From the NCBI GenBank assembly GCA_964016985.1, contig OZ024828.1, forward strand, positions 32,832,924 to 32,896,923: 64,000 nucleotides of DNA, in the 5' to 3' direction. The position numbers and the translations under genes were made by a program. The DNA comes from Anodontia alba. Its lineage: Eukaryota > Mollusca > Bivalvia > Lucinida > Lucinidae. The notes beneath the pieces are model-generated. The model saw nothing but the letters and a program-made list of their open reading frames with translations. It ran no database searches and was not told the DNA's origin. Shown here piece by piece: positions 1 through 21,886 of the stretch (its first letter is position 1; each line of letters opens with the position of its first letter).

Positions 1-833
1 GGTAAATATTTTGAACAGTAGATCACGTTTAATCGATAATGCGTCCTTCAAGTTTAGAAAATAGTTCTGCTTTTTTATACGCCTTAAAATAAGATGTCTA
101 CGTCACAAGAAAACCAGTATTAATAAGTTGTATAAAAAGACACAAGTACTTTTAAACGTGGGCAGTTATTTTTAAACATCTTTGCATACCCTTCGCATAC
201 CCTTAGTTCGTGCTATTTGAAATATATAAACACCTTTGTTCTATGGGAAATGATCAAACTGACTTTGTTGATTGTCAGTTCGTGACGCTCGTCTACTTGA
301 GAATTTCTAATGAATAAAATTAATTAAAAACAAAAATCATGAGAGATACTATAAATGTTAAAAAAGGAAGTGTGTGCATTGATGATGCAAATAACAATGG
401 TTTGTCCAATTTCTTTGTTTATTTATCTATCTACCGGTTTATTTCTCTTATTTATTTATTCATTTCTTTTTTATTTATTTATTTATTTATTTATTTACTT
501 ATTTATTTATTTACCTTCAAAGTACATTGCTGCGCATGAAGAGGCTTAAAAAATCCGAGTCTCTAATATTCGTAATTTTTTGTGTTCGTTGTTTCCAAAG
601 GCAACCTCTCATATTTTTATTTTACTTCACTGCAGCTGGCGACCTTAAAATGTTTCCCCGTACTTCACCATAGTGTAGATTATATTTTTATTTCCTTTGG
701 GATCATTGAGCCCATTCTGGTTATTCTGAAAATCGAGTACCGCTTAAGCTGGTGCTAGGGGCGTATGCATCCCCGCAAACTACATTGTTGCATATGAAGA
801 AACTTAACAAAACCGAGTCTCCGGTTTTCTGTA
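1..833. other. Gene-free stretch
   Basis: No coding exon could be supported on either strand. The region is AT-rich and contains a TTTA microsatellite; its right part leads into a family B MITE. It could be intron or intergenic sequence upstream of HDHD5. Confidence 0.5.
469..514. repeat. (TTTA)n microsatellite
   Basis: Tetranucleotide TTTA/ATTT run with one interruption (a TTAC unit). No other signal is seen. Confidence 0.9.
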
Positions 834-1168
834 CAGTCGAGTCTCGTTTTCTCGAATTCCAAGGGACTCTCTGAAACACTTAAAGATATCCGTACCTCGA
901 CATATCAGTGTTGCGGAAGTGAGGAAAAAAAACATATATCGAACAACCACATTTAACAAATGAATATGTAATTTGACTCTGAATGTAGAGATATATTGAA
1001 AATATTGTGGAAAAGAGGAGAAATTGCTCCTTAGGAGCAATTTCTCCTCTTTTCCACAATATTTTGTTACCTGTTCTTGGATTGCCATATTAAAACAGGG
1101 ACCAGAATTCCACTTCGATATAAGCGGTAATTCGAGATAAGCGAGGTCGAGATAACGAGGGTCGACTG
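834..1168. mobile_element. Family B MITE, copy 1
   Basis: The left end is CAGTCGAGTCTCGTTTTCTC and the right end is its imperfect inverse (GAGATAACGAGGGTCGACTG). TA flanks both ends, as expected for Tc1/mariner/pogo-type insertion. A central hairpin at about 1003-1066 (GAGGAGAAATTGCTCC and its inverse) separates the halves. There is no coding capacity. Sister copies lie at 7064-7470 and 57048-57379. Confidence 0.85.
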
Positions 1169-1309
1169 TACTTTGTGCGCTCTTTGTTTCCAAAGTCAAC
1201 ATTTTAGATTTTTATTGAAACAGACATGCCTATTTCGTAAGCGAACAGTCAAACTGCACCAGCATCAGCGACTGTCATCGGTGTGTATGAGGACTTACAA
1301 AGAGCGCCG

Positions 1310-1560
1310 GACGGGACAGCCTCAGTGGCTCAGTCAGATGCGCGTCCGACTGGTGATTAGGAGGTCGCCGGTTCGATCCCCGACGAGTCCAGCAGTATTC
1401 TTTCTTGGAGCTAGATCATGAAATATTAGGCAGTTGTATGTTTGTAAAAGAATAAGAACAAGTACTGGTTAACCGCTTAGAGCACTAAGCCTGCCCAGGA
1501 AAAGTGTGGTTTCGTAAACTGACCGGCTTGGCTTTAATAGTGTTCACTGGGGCGTTAAAG
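1310..1560 (+). mobile_element. tRNA-headed SINE (family S), copy 1
   Basis: The head carries pol III-like boxes: an A-box (TGGCTCAGTCAGATG) and a B-box (GGTTCGATCCC) about 45 bases apart. The body contains GGTTAACCGCTTAGAG and AAGCCTGCCCAG, shared with copies at 25935, 38742, 41473 and 42932. The middle is shortened relative to the longer copies. Confidence 0.8.
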
Positions 1561-1609
1561 CAACCCACCCAAAAGCATCGGACCGGACACAGTTTAAAGG
1601 TTAAAAAAT

Positions 1610-1790
1610 ACACCTTCATGGGAGGTATGCTGTCAAAGTTATTTGTCTTCCGTTCTGAAAAATGGGTCTACTGTAAAAGGAAAGAATTTGCTCCCCTTTA
1701 GACCCCTTTCAGAAAGGCATTTCGTGTGCAGGAAACAAAACAGGAAGTCACCCAAGTTGTCTACCTTGTGAAATTAGCAGACCATACTCC
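1610..1790 (+). repeat. Family E repeat, copy 1 (one hairpin arm)
   Basis: It contains AAAGGAAAGAATTTGCTCCC, but the opposing GGGAGCAAATTCTTT arm seen in other copies is missing. The flanking AGGAAGTCACCCAAGTTGTC matches the other family E copies. Confidence 0.6.
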
Positions 1791-1984
1791 AAGTTTCCTT
1801 AAACCTTTAAACAGACATGCCTAAGCAAACAGTCAAACTAGGATAGAATCGGCGTCTATCAGTGTGTGTATCTGAAAAGTACTGCTTGAATGCCAAACAT
1901 TGTAGACCCCTGATCAGACATTCCTTACTACATCGTCTGATCTTAGTCTTCACTATTTGCTTGAACATGTCTGTCCCAATATTT

Positions 1985-2260
1985 AGCCAAGGCGGTTCCT
2001 CTAATGCAGATATTCCCAGCTAGCATGCTTTATAAATCTATAGCGGGCCGTTATCGGCCCGTCAGCTACCCTGACGGGCCGATAACGGTCCGCTATAGAT
2101 TTATGTAGAATGATTACTGGGTACTTTGTTTGTACATCGGTGGTTTCACATGTGGTGTTTGTTCTGACAAGATTTCCTTCTTTTGATACCTCGGGAAGGC
2201 TGGACTTCATAATTGTGCCTTTTTCCTCGGTATCTTCACTAATATGTTTTAGTTAATATA
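1985..2260 (+). repeat. Dispersed host repeat, copy 1, carrying insertion F1
   Basis: Blocks CCAAGGCGGTTCCT, CGGTGGTTTCA and CTCGGGAAGGCTG recur in the same order at 51735-52140. In this copy a family F palindrome separates the first two blocks; in the other copy a family J element lies further on. The parent element was not identified. Confidence 0.6.
2015..2121. mobile_element. Family F palindromic element, copy 1 (107 bp)
   Basis: Almost the whole element folds back on itself: CCCAGCTAGCAT... pairs with the right half ending ...CTGGG, around a centre GGCCCGTCAGCTACCCTGAC. It has the same length as the copy at 28009-28115. No open reading frame. Confidence 0.85.
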
Positions 2261-2271
2261 TGTTAATGAAA

Positions 2272-2484
2272 ATACACTTCAACCTCTTTATAACACGATT
2301 CGTTATAACACGGTTTTTGATATAACACGATTCAAAGATGGATCCCATAAATGTATAGATGATATTGAAAAATGGTCATTTTTCAATATAATCTATACAT
2401 TTTTGTTTGGATATAACACGGTTGTTTAAGTAGCACGGTTTATGCTTTGGACCCCACTAGTGTTATAAACAGGTTGTGGTGTAA
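2272..2484. mobile_element. Family J MITE (pogo/Tigger-like), copy 1
   Basis: Inverted termini CAACCTCTTTATAACACG and GTGTTATAAACAGGTTGTG surround a central palindrome at about 2339-2403 (ATGTATAGAT and its inverse). The second copy is at 51825-52046. The superfamily is inferred from the style of the ends only. Confidence 0.8.
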
Positions 2485-2677
2485 TTATATATTATTCTTT
2501 GTACTGAATCTTCTGTCAAATGGTGGCCGCTTATGTTTAGGCGTCACAGCCATAAGAAGTCTACTGGTACTTATAGACGGTACAATAGCCGACGTCAAAT
2601 GACAAAATAACTTCAGATTTTATTTTTATTCAGCAGGATCAAATCACTAACCCCCGTCTTATTATATTTAGTTTCAG

Positions 2678-2736
2678 GTGCACCTGACAGCTCTGAAGCA
2701 CATGTTGATCTAACTACATTAACAGAGAAGGAAGAG
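2678..2736 (+). CDS. Candidate short coding exon upstream of HDHD5
   Basis: A pyrimidine-rich acceptor (ATATTTAGTTTCAG, ending 2677) is followed by 59 bases. Read from the third base, these encode APDSSEAHVDLTTLTEKEE, then a GTTTGT donor at 2737. The exon ends in phase 0, which fits the phase-0 start of the HDHD5 exon at 4762, so it could encode part of the HDHD5 N-terminus. The donor is weak and the short peptide matches nothing I recognise. It could also belong to another gene or be chance. Confidence 0.25.
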
Positions 2737-3078
2737 GTTTGTTACATGTATAATTTACATTATGAGATGAAACTATTTACGCGCTGTCAATAGGGTTACA
2801 GTCATGTTGGGACAATGACGGGCCTTGACGGTATATAATGTATTTTGTCTCAAACAATGTAGACACAGAACAGATGCTGTAAATCGCAGAGTCTGGTCAG
2901 TGTCTACACAAATTGTCATGATTTACGATAACAGGAGTAATTTAGGCAGTTTCTATATAATACCCGTACCATTCAAAGGCTATAGTATTCTCCAGCTTGA
3001 ACGCTGGAAGAGTACACTAAAGATATCTTGGTATCAATGGTGAAACCTCATAGCGAAAAGAAGAAAGTGATTTACATT

Positions 3079-3293
3079 TTAACCCTTGTCCTGCTGAACC
3101 CGGATATGCCCTGCCTTTTGCAAACAGTGTAGATCCAGATCAGTTGGCTTCTGAAGAAGCCAACTGATCTGGATCTACACTGTTTGCCATTCAGTATTTG
3201 ACTTTGTATCAACAGCCTGGATCAAGTAATCTGATTGACTGAAAATCAGAAGTGGGCGAGGTATCTTAATTTATTCAGTATGACAAGGGTTAA
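3079..3293. mobile_element. Family D MITE, copy 1 (piggyBac-type ends)
   Basis: TTAA lies at both ends (3079-3082 and 3290-3293). The termini CCCTTGTCCTGCTGAA and the inverse of TTCAGTATGACAAGGG match at most positions. TTAA duplication with CCC/GGG ends is characteristic of piggyBac elements. The central hairpin at 3120-3189 (GCAAACAGTGTAGATCCAGA and its inverse) defines the family. Confidence 0.8.
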
Positions 3294-3757
3294 TGGCATG
3301 CTCTTGTAGAAAAACAAATGCTAACAAGCGCGCCCCGTAAGGCACAAACTTAATCGTGTTACAGAATTATTAGAACGCGGCATAATGTGAAATTGGCACT
3401 TCACAATGTACATGTACAAATATTTAATACCGTAATAGCCCCTAAATAGCCCACCAGCAATACAACTAATAGAACACATCTATGTGAAACGATTTACCCG
3501 AGCTTTTTATTTTTTTTTATTTTTTTTTTTTTTTAAGAAAAAGAAGGATAAATCAGTGTTGCATATTGGAGAAATTGTAGTTTTTATATACAATTTCTAA
3601 CATCTCCCTCCCCTTCTCAAGTCATTGCTGATCTTTTTTATAGTCTACAAAATGTGATAAGAGTCCTTAAACCATATATGTGTTTCATCCTCGCAATCGT
3701 TCCGTCTGTACAAGGCCTTCCTTGCCTATTTACAGGATTACTGGACCGTATGATATA

Positions 3758-4114
3758 CAGTCTAACCTCAATGGCTCGAACACGGATGGCTCGTTAACGT
3801 GGATGATTCGAACTCTTTTTTCAGTCCCAACAAAATTCTTCCAATAGCTCAAGAAAACAAATATTTATGGATTTTTTCTTATTTTATCACATAATTGTAT
3901 GTTGTGTGTACTCATTAGAATCGCCTCATCAAGGCGATTCTAATGAGTACACTCAACATACAATCGTTGTGTATAAAATCGAAAAGATTTCCCTAAATTA
4001 TCGCTATTGTCTTCCTGAACTGGTGCCATGATTAACCCTCAGTGGCTCGAACTACCGATGTCTCGAACGAATTTCCATGGTCCCAAAGATGTTCGAGCCA
4101 TTGAGGTTTGACTG
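3758..4114. mobile_element. Family A MITE, copy 1
   Basis: The ends CAGTCTAACCTCAATGGCTC and GAGCCATTGAGGTTTGACTG are inverted repeats. A central hairpin at about 3898-3965 contains GTACTCATTAGAATCGCCTC and its inverse, the same module found in family C. About 357 bp, non-coding. Confidence 0.9.
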
Positions 4115-4315
4115 CAGTATAAAATGACGCCCCTGATCAGGAAACTCGGATGAGCACGAACTCTTTCCTCGCGTTGCACATTGTTTAAGGACAATAGGTA
4201 CACTTTCACTTAGGCGTAGCAATCGTTACGCAAATTACGCATGTGCGTAACATACGTAAGAAAATATTTGCAATAAAGGGATAATAACCAACATACAAAA
4301 TATTGCCTTTTTTAC

Positions 4316-4640
4316 CATATGGTCTGCTCTTTAAGGAAAGAATATATCGCAAAGGGAGCATATTCTTTCCTTTAAGAGAAGCCCCTATTTTGGAAGCGAT
4401 GCTTGGGAGAATTTTTTCCACGATGTTTTCTGAGTGAGCGTAAAACTATTTTTCATTCTGGTTACGCCATTGTTTCATGGGATACAATTCTTTCAAAACC
4501 TGTTTGATTCTTTTTGGAAATAGCCTTCTCTAAACAGAAAGGATTACATCACTTTGGGAGCAAATTCTTTTCTTATAGAGTACACATTCCAAAAGGACAT
4601 GGCATGCAAAAAAAGCAGACAAGAAGTCACCTAAGTTGTC
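4316..4640. repeat. Family E repeats, copies 2 and 3
   Basis: A hairpin at 4334-4375 pairs AAGGAAAGAATATATCGC with its opposite arm ending in CTTTCCTT. A second block at 4535-4640 carries TTTGGGAGCAAATTC and AGAAGTCACCTAAGTTGTC. The two may be independent fragments. Confidence 0.55.
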
Positions 4641-4761
4641 TCTCTTGTAAAACAAAAATGGCGGATAATCTAGGTCATGTATCAATTCGTCTTAATTTAA
4701 ATCATTTCTCATTTCCAAAAAGAATGCTGATATCAGGACAAAGGTGCCTTATCAATTTCAG

Positions 4762-15201
<10,440 letters not shown>

Positions 15202-15204
15202 ATT

Positions 15205-15365
15205 TTCCGCCATTTTGAAAGGGAGACAACTTTTATGACTTCCTGCTTGCATTCATGCACACCAGAACACTCCTGAAAAGGGGTATACTCTAAAAGGAAA
15301 GAATTTGCTCCCGAGAGAGCAAATTCTTTCGTTTTAAAGGAGACCCATTTTGGGAAGGGAGGTAA
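15205..15365 (+). repeat. Family E repeat, copy 6, at the HDHD5 3' end
   Basis: The hairpin AGGAAAGAATTTGCTCCC with GAGCAAATTCTTTC starts within about 100 bases of the HDHD5 stop, so the 3' UTR may contain it. Confidence 0.7.
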
Positions 15366-15380
15366 AGCATTTTATACATG

Positions 15381-15737
15381 CAGTAAAACCTCGATGTCTC
15401 GAACACCGATTGCTCGTTTACCATGGCTAATTCGAACTCGTTTTTATTATTTTGATAGCCCAAGCAGCAAAGATTTATGGATATTATAGGGAAATTTTCC
15501 TATTTTTTAATCATAAAATTTATGTTGTGTATACTCATTAGAATCGCCTCAGTGAGGCGATTCTAACGAGTACACTCAACATACCATTATTATACAAAAG
15601 ATCGAAATGACTTCCCTAAAGTATATCCATTTGCTTCCTGACCTGGCGTGATGAATAGCCCTCAGTGGCTCGAACTACCCTTATCTAGAACAAATTTACA
15701 TGGTCCCAAAGATGTTCGAGTTATTGAGGTTCGACTG
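15381..15737. mobile_element. Family A MITE, copy 3
   Basis: CAGTAAAACCTCGATGTCTC to ATTGAGGTTCGACTG, 357 bp. The central hairpin ATTAGAATCGCCTCAGTGAG with its inverse is at about 15537-15567. Confidence 0.9.
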
Positions 15738-15834
15738 TTGTTGCCTCCCTGGAAAGTGTTTCAATCCTCCTTAAGCCAGGAGACGTGTTGTCATCGCAAA
15801 GTACTTTCTAAATAGTGCCATAGGTATTTTGCTG

Positions 15835-16300
15835 GAAAGAAACGGTCACGGTGCGCGTTATCCATGTTATCTAGTTGACTTTGGTGCGTTCGTACACATT
15901 GTTTCGGTCAGTAAAGAAAGCGTTCACGGAACTTTCCGAACGTTTGCAAATGTTCCGTTTAATTATGATAGTTTTCGGCGGACGGTCGCGATTGTCCGCG
16001 AATTATATAACTTCAGCTGAATTTTGGCGCCTCCAAATGGCGTTCTATGCGAATATGATTTTGATTATGACTTGTTTATATGTTTGCTGCGTTGAAATTA
16101 TTTATTCGAACATACTCGTAAAATTTTTAATTATTGATATAATTTATTCAATCTAACAGCAGGCCTCGTCAGTGAGAATAACGGCAAGAATGTACTCTCT
16201 TAGCCGAGCTCACCTGAGCCAGGATCGCAATAAACCGTTCAAAAGATGCTAAATAGTTTGCGTAAAACGTTCGCTATTGTTCTGCTTTACTCAACGCAGC
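15835..16300. other. CpG-richer unassigned stretch
   Basis: 15835-16020 has many CG dinucleotides (for example GGACGGTCGCGATTGTCCGC) in an otherwise CpG-poor window. A good minus-strand donor (CTCAG/GTGAGC) falls near 16214. It may be a promoter or first-exon region, but no coding exon is supported. Confidence 0.3.
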
Positions 16301-16724
16301 CATGATTTGGTGTATCAAAAATAAGTCGACAAGAAATATGCGATTGGTGTTAATAAATGCTACTTTTTCGGGATCTTGCATTGTCATTTAAGTTACAGGT
16401 TTACCTTACAATCGAGCAACAGTGAATCTGTCATTCGTTTAGTACAAAGCATATACATTGCAATAGTTCTTGATAAAAACTAGATCCGATGTTACATGTA
16501 TATGAGCTGCATATCCAGGCCTTAAAAAACTGCAGATCTTTCATAATATATTGTGAAAACAAGACCAGCAGAAGTACATTGTATACAGTATTAGACACAT
16601 TCTTCGTGTTTTGCAGTACTACTTGTAAAAAGTATTTCAATTCGTTTGTTACATTGTATTTCTATCAGCAATATGTCGTGCAAAACTTTGTCTAAAAGGG
16701 ACTGGATAAACTTGGAATTTTTTC

Positions 16725-16905
16725 CGCGATTTTACAAGGACGACAGCATTTGTGACTGTCTGCTTGCTTTTCCTACACACGAAGACTTTTCAGAAAAAAA
16801 ATATCTGCTCTAAAAGACAAAAAGTTACTCCCAATGGAGCAAATTCTTGTCTTTAAGAGTAGATCCTGTTTCAAAAGGGAGGCAAAATAATTTTGACAGA
16901 GCTGC
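16725..16905 (+). repeat. Family E repeat, copy 7
   Basis: GACAAAAAGTTACTCCCAA with GGAGCAAATTCTTGTC forms the hairpin; TGTGACTGTCTGCTTGC precedes it as in other E copies. Confidence 0.6.
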
Positions 16906-16995
16906 CTCTACTTAGTGTATCCATTTTCCTTAATATGCATCGTAGTCAAACCTCTAATTTTCAGCGTATTATATAGTGATTATGTAAACTCATTG

Positions 16996-17274
16996 CATTA
17001 CGAAAACACGCCTATTCAAATATATAGAAAATTTCACCTCCAAAAACTGAATTTTTTTCAGATAAAAAACTCTGATATTTTTTGTATTTCTGCTCAAAAA
17101 CATAGCGTGTGGGTACTCGTTAGAACCGCCTCGATGAGGCGGTTCTAACGAGTACCCACAATCTATGATTTTGGTAGAAATAAAAAAATAATGTATACCC
17201 CTGTAAATCCCAGTTTTATTGTATAAAAGTGGGGTTTAAAGGGGTCGAAACCATATAGGCGTGTTTTCGTGATG
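16996..17274 (+). mobile_element. Family C MITE, copy 3
   Basis: Full-length with CATTACGAAAACACGCCTAT and ATAGGCGTGTTTTCGTGATG ends. The central hairpin is intact, centred near 17133. Confidence 0.93.
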
Positions 17275-17514
17275 GGCTTGAAATGATCTTCATAATATGA
17301 TTATAGCATTGATATTGCTGAATATTGTCCCAAGTCGGACGCCAGTCTGCGAGCAGCTTGTGATTTCCCAACAAGGGGCAATATTCACCAATATCAGTGC
17401 AATAACACTTTTATTATTTACATGAAGCTATAAATATTTTGTGTCTTTTTCATTTGTTTTATCCTCAAATAATCATTTTAATATCCAAAATGTACAGCCT
17501 GCGCACAATTTAAA

Positions 17515-18360
17515 GATTAGCAGTACATGATCACATAGCGGATTTAAAAACATTAGCAGTACATGATCACATAGCGCACTTTAAAACATTATCAGTACAT
17601 GATCACATAGCGCACTTTAAAACATTAGCAGTACATGATTATACAGCGACTTAAGCAGTACATGATCATAAAGCGCACTTTAAATCATTCGCAGAACATT
17701 ACGAAAACAAACCTATTCAAATATACTGAAAATTTTACTACCAAAAAAAAAATGAAAATTTTCAGATAAAAATGTGATATTTTTCTTATTTCTGCTCAAA
17801 AACACAGATTGTGGGTACTCGTTAGAGCCGCCTCAGCGAGGCGGTTCTAACGAGTACCCACACTCTATGTTTTGAGCAGAAATAAGAAAATTAATGTATA
17901 CCCCTGTAAACCCCACTTTTACTATATAAAAGTGGGGTTTAAGGGGGTCAACATTATATAGGTATGTTTTCGTGATGACATAATCATACAACGAACTTTA
18001 AATTATTAGCAGTACATGATCATTAAGAGCACTTTAAAACATAAGTAGTACATGATTGTGCAGCGCACTTTAAAACATTAGCAGTATATGATCACACAAC
18101 GCTTTTTAAAGCATAAGTAGGAAATGATCATATCGCACACTTTAAAACATTATCATTACATGATTAAACAACGCTCTTTGAAACATTATCAAACATAGCG
18201 CTTCTTAAAACATAAGAGTACTAGAGTACATGATCACATCGGATTTTTCAGAACATAAGCAGTATACATGTATGTCACATAGCGCTTTTTAAATGGTAAA
18301 ATTACATGATCACTCAGTGCTTTCTTAAAACATTAGCATGAGCGCACTTCAAAACATGAA
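17515..18360 (+). repeat. 36 bp minisatellite, split by a family C MITE
   Basis: Units of about 36 bases: ACATGATCACATAGCGCACT followed by TTAAAACATTAGCAGT. Roughly 15-20 units, more divergent toward the right. A family C element at 17697-17977 interrupts the array. Confidence 0.9.
17697..17977 (+). mobile_element. Family C MITE, copy 4, inside the minisatellite
   Basis: CATTACGAAAACAAACCTAT to GGTATGTTTTCGTGATG, with the central hairpin intact. Minisatellite units continue on both sides, so it inserted after the array formed. Confidence 0.92.
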
Positions 18361-19047
18361 CATATTTCCTTTGTTGGAGCGAAACTTATGTACATGCATA
18401 TATCATTTCAACTTCGGAACCTCTCTAATCTCTAAGGTGTTAGCGCAATGTTAGTCTCCACCTCTTTACAGAGGTTTGCAAAATAAATAAACAAAAAAAA
18501 AAAGATTTTCATAAATAATTTATTCATAACATAATCATATACATACACGTAAATGCTTCGAGTATTTGGATATCAGACAAACACATAAATTCAACAGTTT
18601 ATACTTAGCAAAAAAGAAAAAAAAAAAAGTTTCCAATTTTCCAACACAATTCAAGATCATGCGCGTCAGTACTTCTTCAAACTGTCCATGAATACGGTTT
18701 GCGAGACATCAGACAACAATATGCTACATGTAAAACATGGTCATAAATATTTCAACTTGGCAAGAGCTATCTTCGCAACACTGATTTTTAGTAAATTTGT
18801 TACTAAGGTAGATCTACGCATACGCAGGAAAACATTTTGTTTTGCAGTTGATTCTTTACAATCTAGGCACCAATAAAATCATGGGAATGACTTTAATTAA
18901 ATCAACTGGTTCTCGCTAATGAGATTTGAAAGCGTTTCACTTTAAATTATCTCCTCGCTAATGAGTTTTGAAAACGTTTCACTTTAAAATTATCTCCCTT
19001 GGAATTAAACATATAGAGACTTTTTCTTTACGCATTCATTAAATTAA

Positions 19048-19093
19048 ATGCTTTTCTTTTTTTTTTTTTTTTTCTTTTTTTTTTTTGTTTGTT

Positions 19094-19125
<32 letters not shown>

Positions 19126-19193
19126 TTTTTCTTTTTTTTTTTTTTCTTTGTTTTTTGTTTGTTTGGTTTTTTTTTTTTTTTTTTTTTTGTTTT

Positions 19194-19230
<37 letters not shown>

Positions 19231-19261
19231 TTGTTGTTTTTTTTGTGTGTTTTTTGTTGTT

Positions 19262-19293
<32 letters not shown>
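19048..19293. repeat. Long T-rich tract
   Basis: About 245 bases, almost all T with scattered G and C, on the plus strand. It gives spurious F-rich open frames. Its length may reflect assembly error. Confidence 0.9.
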
Positions 19294-19298
<5 letters not shown>

Positions 19299-19447
19299 GT
19301 GTTCCTTACATTACAGTTTTTATTGTAGGAATGCAACTTATGAAGAATAATACATTCTTTCGGCAGTTATAGCAAATTGAATTTCTTATGGAAACGCTAT
19401 TATAACCAGAATTTGAACAGAAAAAGTCAGAATTAAGCATATTCTTT

Positions 19448-19725
19448 CATCACGAGAACACACCTATATAGTTTTGACCCCCTTAAATCCCACTTTTATA
19501 TAGTAAAACTGGGGATTACAGGGGTATACATTATTTTCCTTATTTCTGCTCAAAATATAGATTGTGGGTACTCGTTAGAACCGCCTCGGCGAGGCGGTTC
19601 TAACGAGTACCCACAATCCATGTTTTGAGCAAACATGTGAAAAAAATATCAGAATTTTATCTGAAACCTTTCAATTTTTGGTGGTGAAATTTTCTATATA
19701 TTTGGATATGCGTGTTTTCGTAATG
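19448..19725 (-). mobile_element. Family C MITE, copy 5 (reverse)
   Basis: CATCACGAGAACACACCTAT to ATGCGTGTTTTCGTAATG. Intact hairpin with GAACCGCCTCGGCGAGGC at the centre. Confidence 0.92.
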
Positions 19726-20005
19726 GCAGCCTTGATACACAGGATAGAAGCTATTGCTGCAATGCAGATTTATAAATAATGGTTTATCAGTGTATGATTT
19801 GAGATATTGTTCACTCAAATTGCGGTTTCGTGGCATAAAGTCATTTTCTGCTTGGATTAAAATCTGCGACTTTCAAAGTTCTCATCTGTAAGAACAGAAA
19901 ACTACCCTTTTGCGTTTGAAGTAGTGTACCATTCATTACTCACTCAGCATTCCAAAGTGGTCTGACCTGTTACATAGTCAGATGGTTCTTATTTCAAAAC
20001 ATGCA

Positions 20006-20285
20006 CATTACGAAAACACGCCTATTCAAATATACTGAACATTTTAACCAGCAAAAAATGAAAAATTTCAGATAAAAATTCGGATATTTCTCATACTTCT
20101 GGTCAAAACATAGATTGTGGGTACTCGTTAGAACTGCCTCGGCGAGGCGGTTATAACGAGTACCCACAATCTATGTTTTTGGACAGAAATAAGAAAAATA
20201 ATGTATACCCCTGTAAACCCAAGTTTTACTATATAAAAGTGGGGTTTAAGGGGGGTCAATATTATATAGGCATGTTTTCTTGATG
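20006..20285 (+). mobile_element. Family C MITE, copy 6
   Basis: Full-length. The hairpin arms differ by two changes (GAACTGCC against GGCGGTTAT). Confidence 0.92.
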
Positions 20286-20700
20286 TTACACAGGGAGGAT
20301 TTTCCGTGTCCACTCGAGCATGAAAAATGTTATCTGGATACTTTCTTTTTTTGCTCAGTATATATAGTAAAAAGCCGGACAATGGGAGAGGTGAGAAACG
20401 GTGGAAGTTTACGTGGTGGCGTAAAACAGTAATGTTAAAATTTATGGATTTTTAAAACTGTATAATTTCATTTGCAAATAAAAAAAAATATTTAATATCG
20501 TTGTTGTCTTCACTTTTGATACAATTTAAGCAATTCAGGGGACTGACACAGTTTATATTGAAATACCGTATCTACCCTATATATTCGGATGCCTTACCCC
20601 ATTAGTGCCTAGTGGACTCCTAAACCCCTTATTTTGGGACGGTTACCCCAAGACATACTTGCAGGTAATATTGTGTTCCCCTTTAACTTTCGAACTTGAA

Positions 20701-20779
20701 CTACACTTGGCTTGAACTACCCATGTCTTGAATAAATTTTTATGGTCCCAAAGATGTTCGGGCCATTGAAATTTGACTG
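20701..20779 (+). mobile_element. Family A MITE fragment, copy 4
   Basis: Only the right end is present: GGTCCCAAAGATGTTCG and CATTGAAATTTGACTG. Confidence 0.7.
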
Positions 20780-20878
20780 TATATGTCTAAAATCCATTAC
20801 ATCAAGCGTGACTACAGTAGTCAAAGACTGGTGTCAGAACTGCATCCCTACTGTGCTTTCGACATCCTCCAGAAAGAC

Positions 20879-21126
20879 CATTATGAAAACAAGCCTATTC
20901 AAATATACTCAAAATTTTACCACCAAAAAATGAAACTTTTCATAAAAACAAAATCTTATATTTTCAATATTTCTGCTCAAAACATATATTGTTAGAGCCG
21001 CCTCGGCAAGGCCGTTCTGACGAGTACTCACAATCTATGTTTTTTTAGCAGAAATAAAAAAAAAATAATGTATACCCTTGAAAGTCCCAGTTTTACTATA
21101 TAAAAGTGGGGTTTAAGGGGGTCAAC
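20879..21126 (+). mobile_element. Family C MITE, copy 7 (right end lost)
   Basis: It starts CATTATGAAAACAAGCCTAT and runs to GGTTTAAGGGGGTCAA, lacking the last ~20 bases. The left part of the hairpin (GTGGGTACTC) is deleted: CATATATTGTTAGAGCC. Confidence 0.85.
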
Positions 21127-21172
21127 AAAATGGGGTTACATGTAATTAAAGATAACTTTTCGGTTTTTCGTT

Positions 21173-21320
21173 TTAACCCTTTCAGCCTGGCAGGCCATGA
21201 CAGCTACCTGTACAAACAGTGTAGATCCAGCTGAGACGATATTATCGTAAGTAGACGTCTAATCAAGGATGGCTCATTAAGAGCCGTCTTATCAGAATAT
21301 ACATTGCCATTCCGCTGTTG
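21173..21320 (+). repeat. Family D fragment, copy 6
   Basis: TTAACCCTTTCAGCCTGGC is followed by ACAAACAGTGTAGATCCAG and a broken second arm (GAGCCGTCTTATCAGA). Confidence 0.55.
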
Positions 21321-21630
21321 GTATTTTACTCGAAACCCCTATTTGCAAAAATGGATGTGTCCAAATTCAGGGAAGAGTGCCTTTTAGTAACTCAGGGGTG
21401 AAGACTTGAGGAACAGAATTTGCGCCCTCTAGTAGCTGATTCATTCTTTCAGAGTCGTCCCTGGTTGAATAGGTTTTAATATTCAAACGGAGATAAACTC
21501 TTTTCTGTAAATACTGCTTCCATTTGCTTAAGTGCTAGGAAATCTATCAAGTGTACTTTTTGTACTTAATATAAACTCAGACTGACATGTGCCACCACAT
21601 GATTACAGCTAAACATGTTCGAAACGTATC

Positions 21631-21886
21631 CATTACGAAAACACGTCTATTCAAATATATTGAAAATTTTACAACCAAAAAAGGAAAATTTTCAGATGAA
21701 AAATTCTGATATTTTTCATATTTCTGCTCAAAACATAGATTGTGGGTTCTGACGAGTACCCACAATCTATGTTTTTGATCAGAAATAAGAAAAATAATGC
21801 ACACCCCTGTAAACTCCAGTTTTACAATATAAAAGTTGGGTTAAAGGGAGTCAAAATTATATAGGTACGAGTATGTTTTCGTGATG
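21631..21886 (+). mobile_element. Family C MITE, copy 8 (hairpin partly deleted)
   Basis: It has both family C ends. The centre reads GTGGGTTCTGACGAGTACCC, so most of one hairpin arm is missing. Four extra bases (ACGA) lie before the right end. Confidence 0.9.

Noticed and set aside
15829..16020. 63-codon plus-strand frame in the CpG-richer stretch
   Set aside because: It lacks an ATG start and any recognisable motif; described only as a composition feature.
19048..19372. F-rich open frames in the T tract
   Set aside because: They are translation of a homopolymer-like tract with no coding character.
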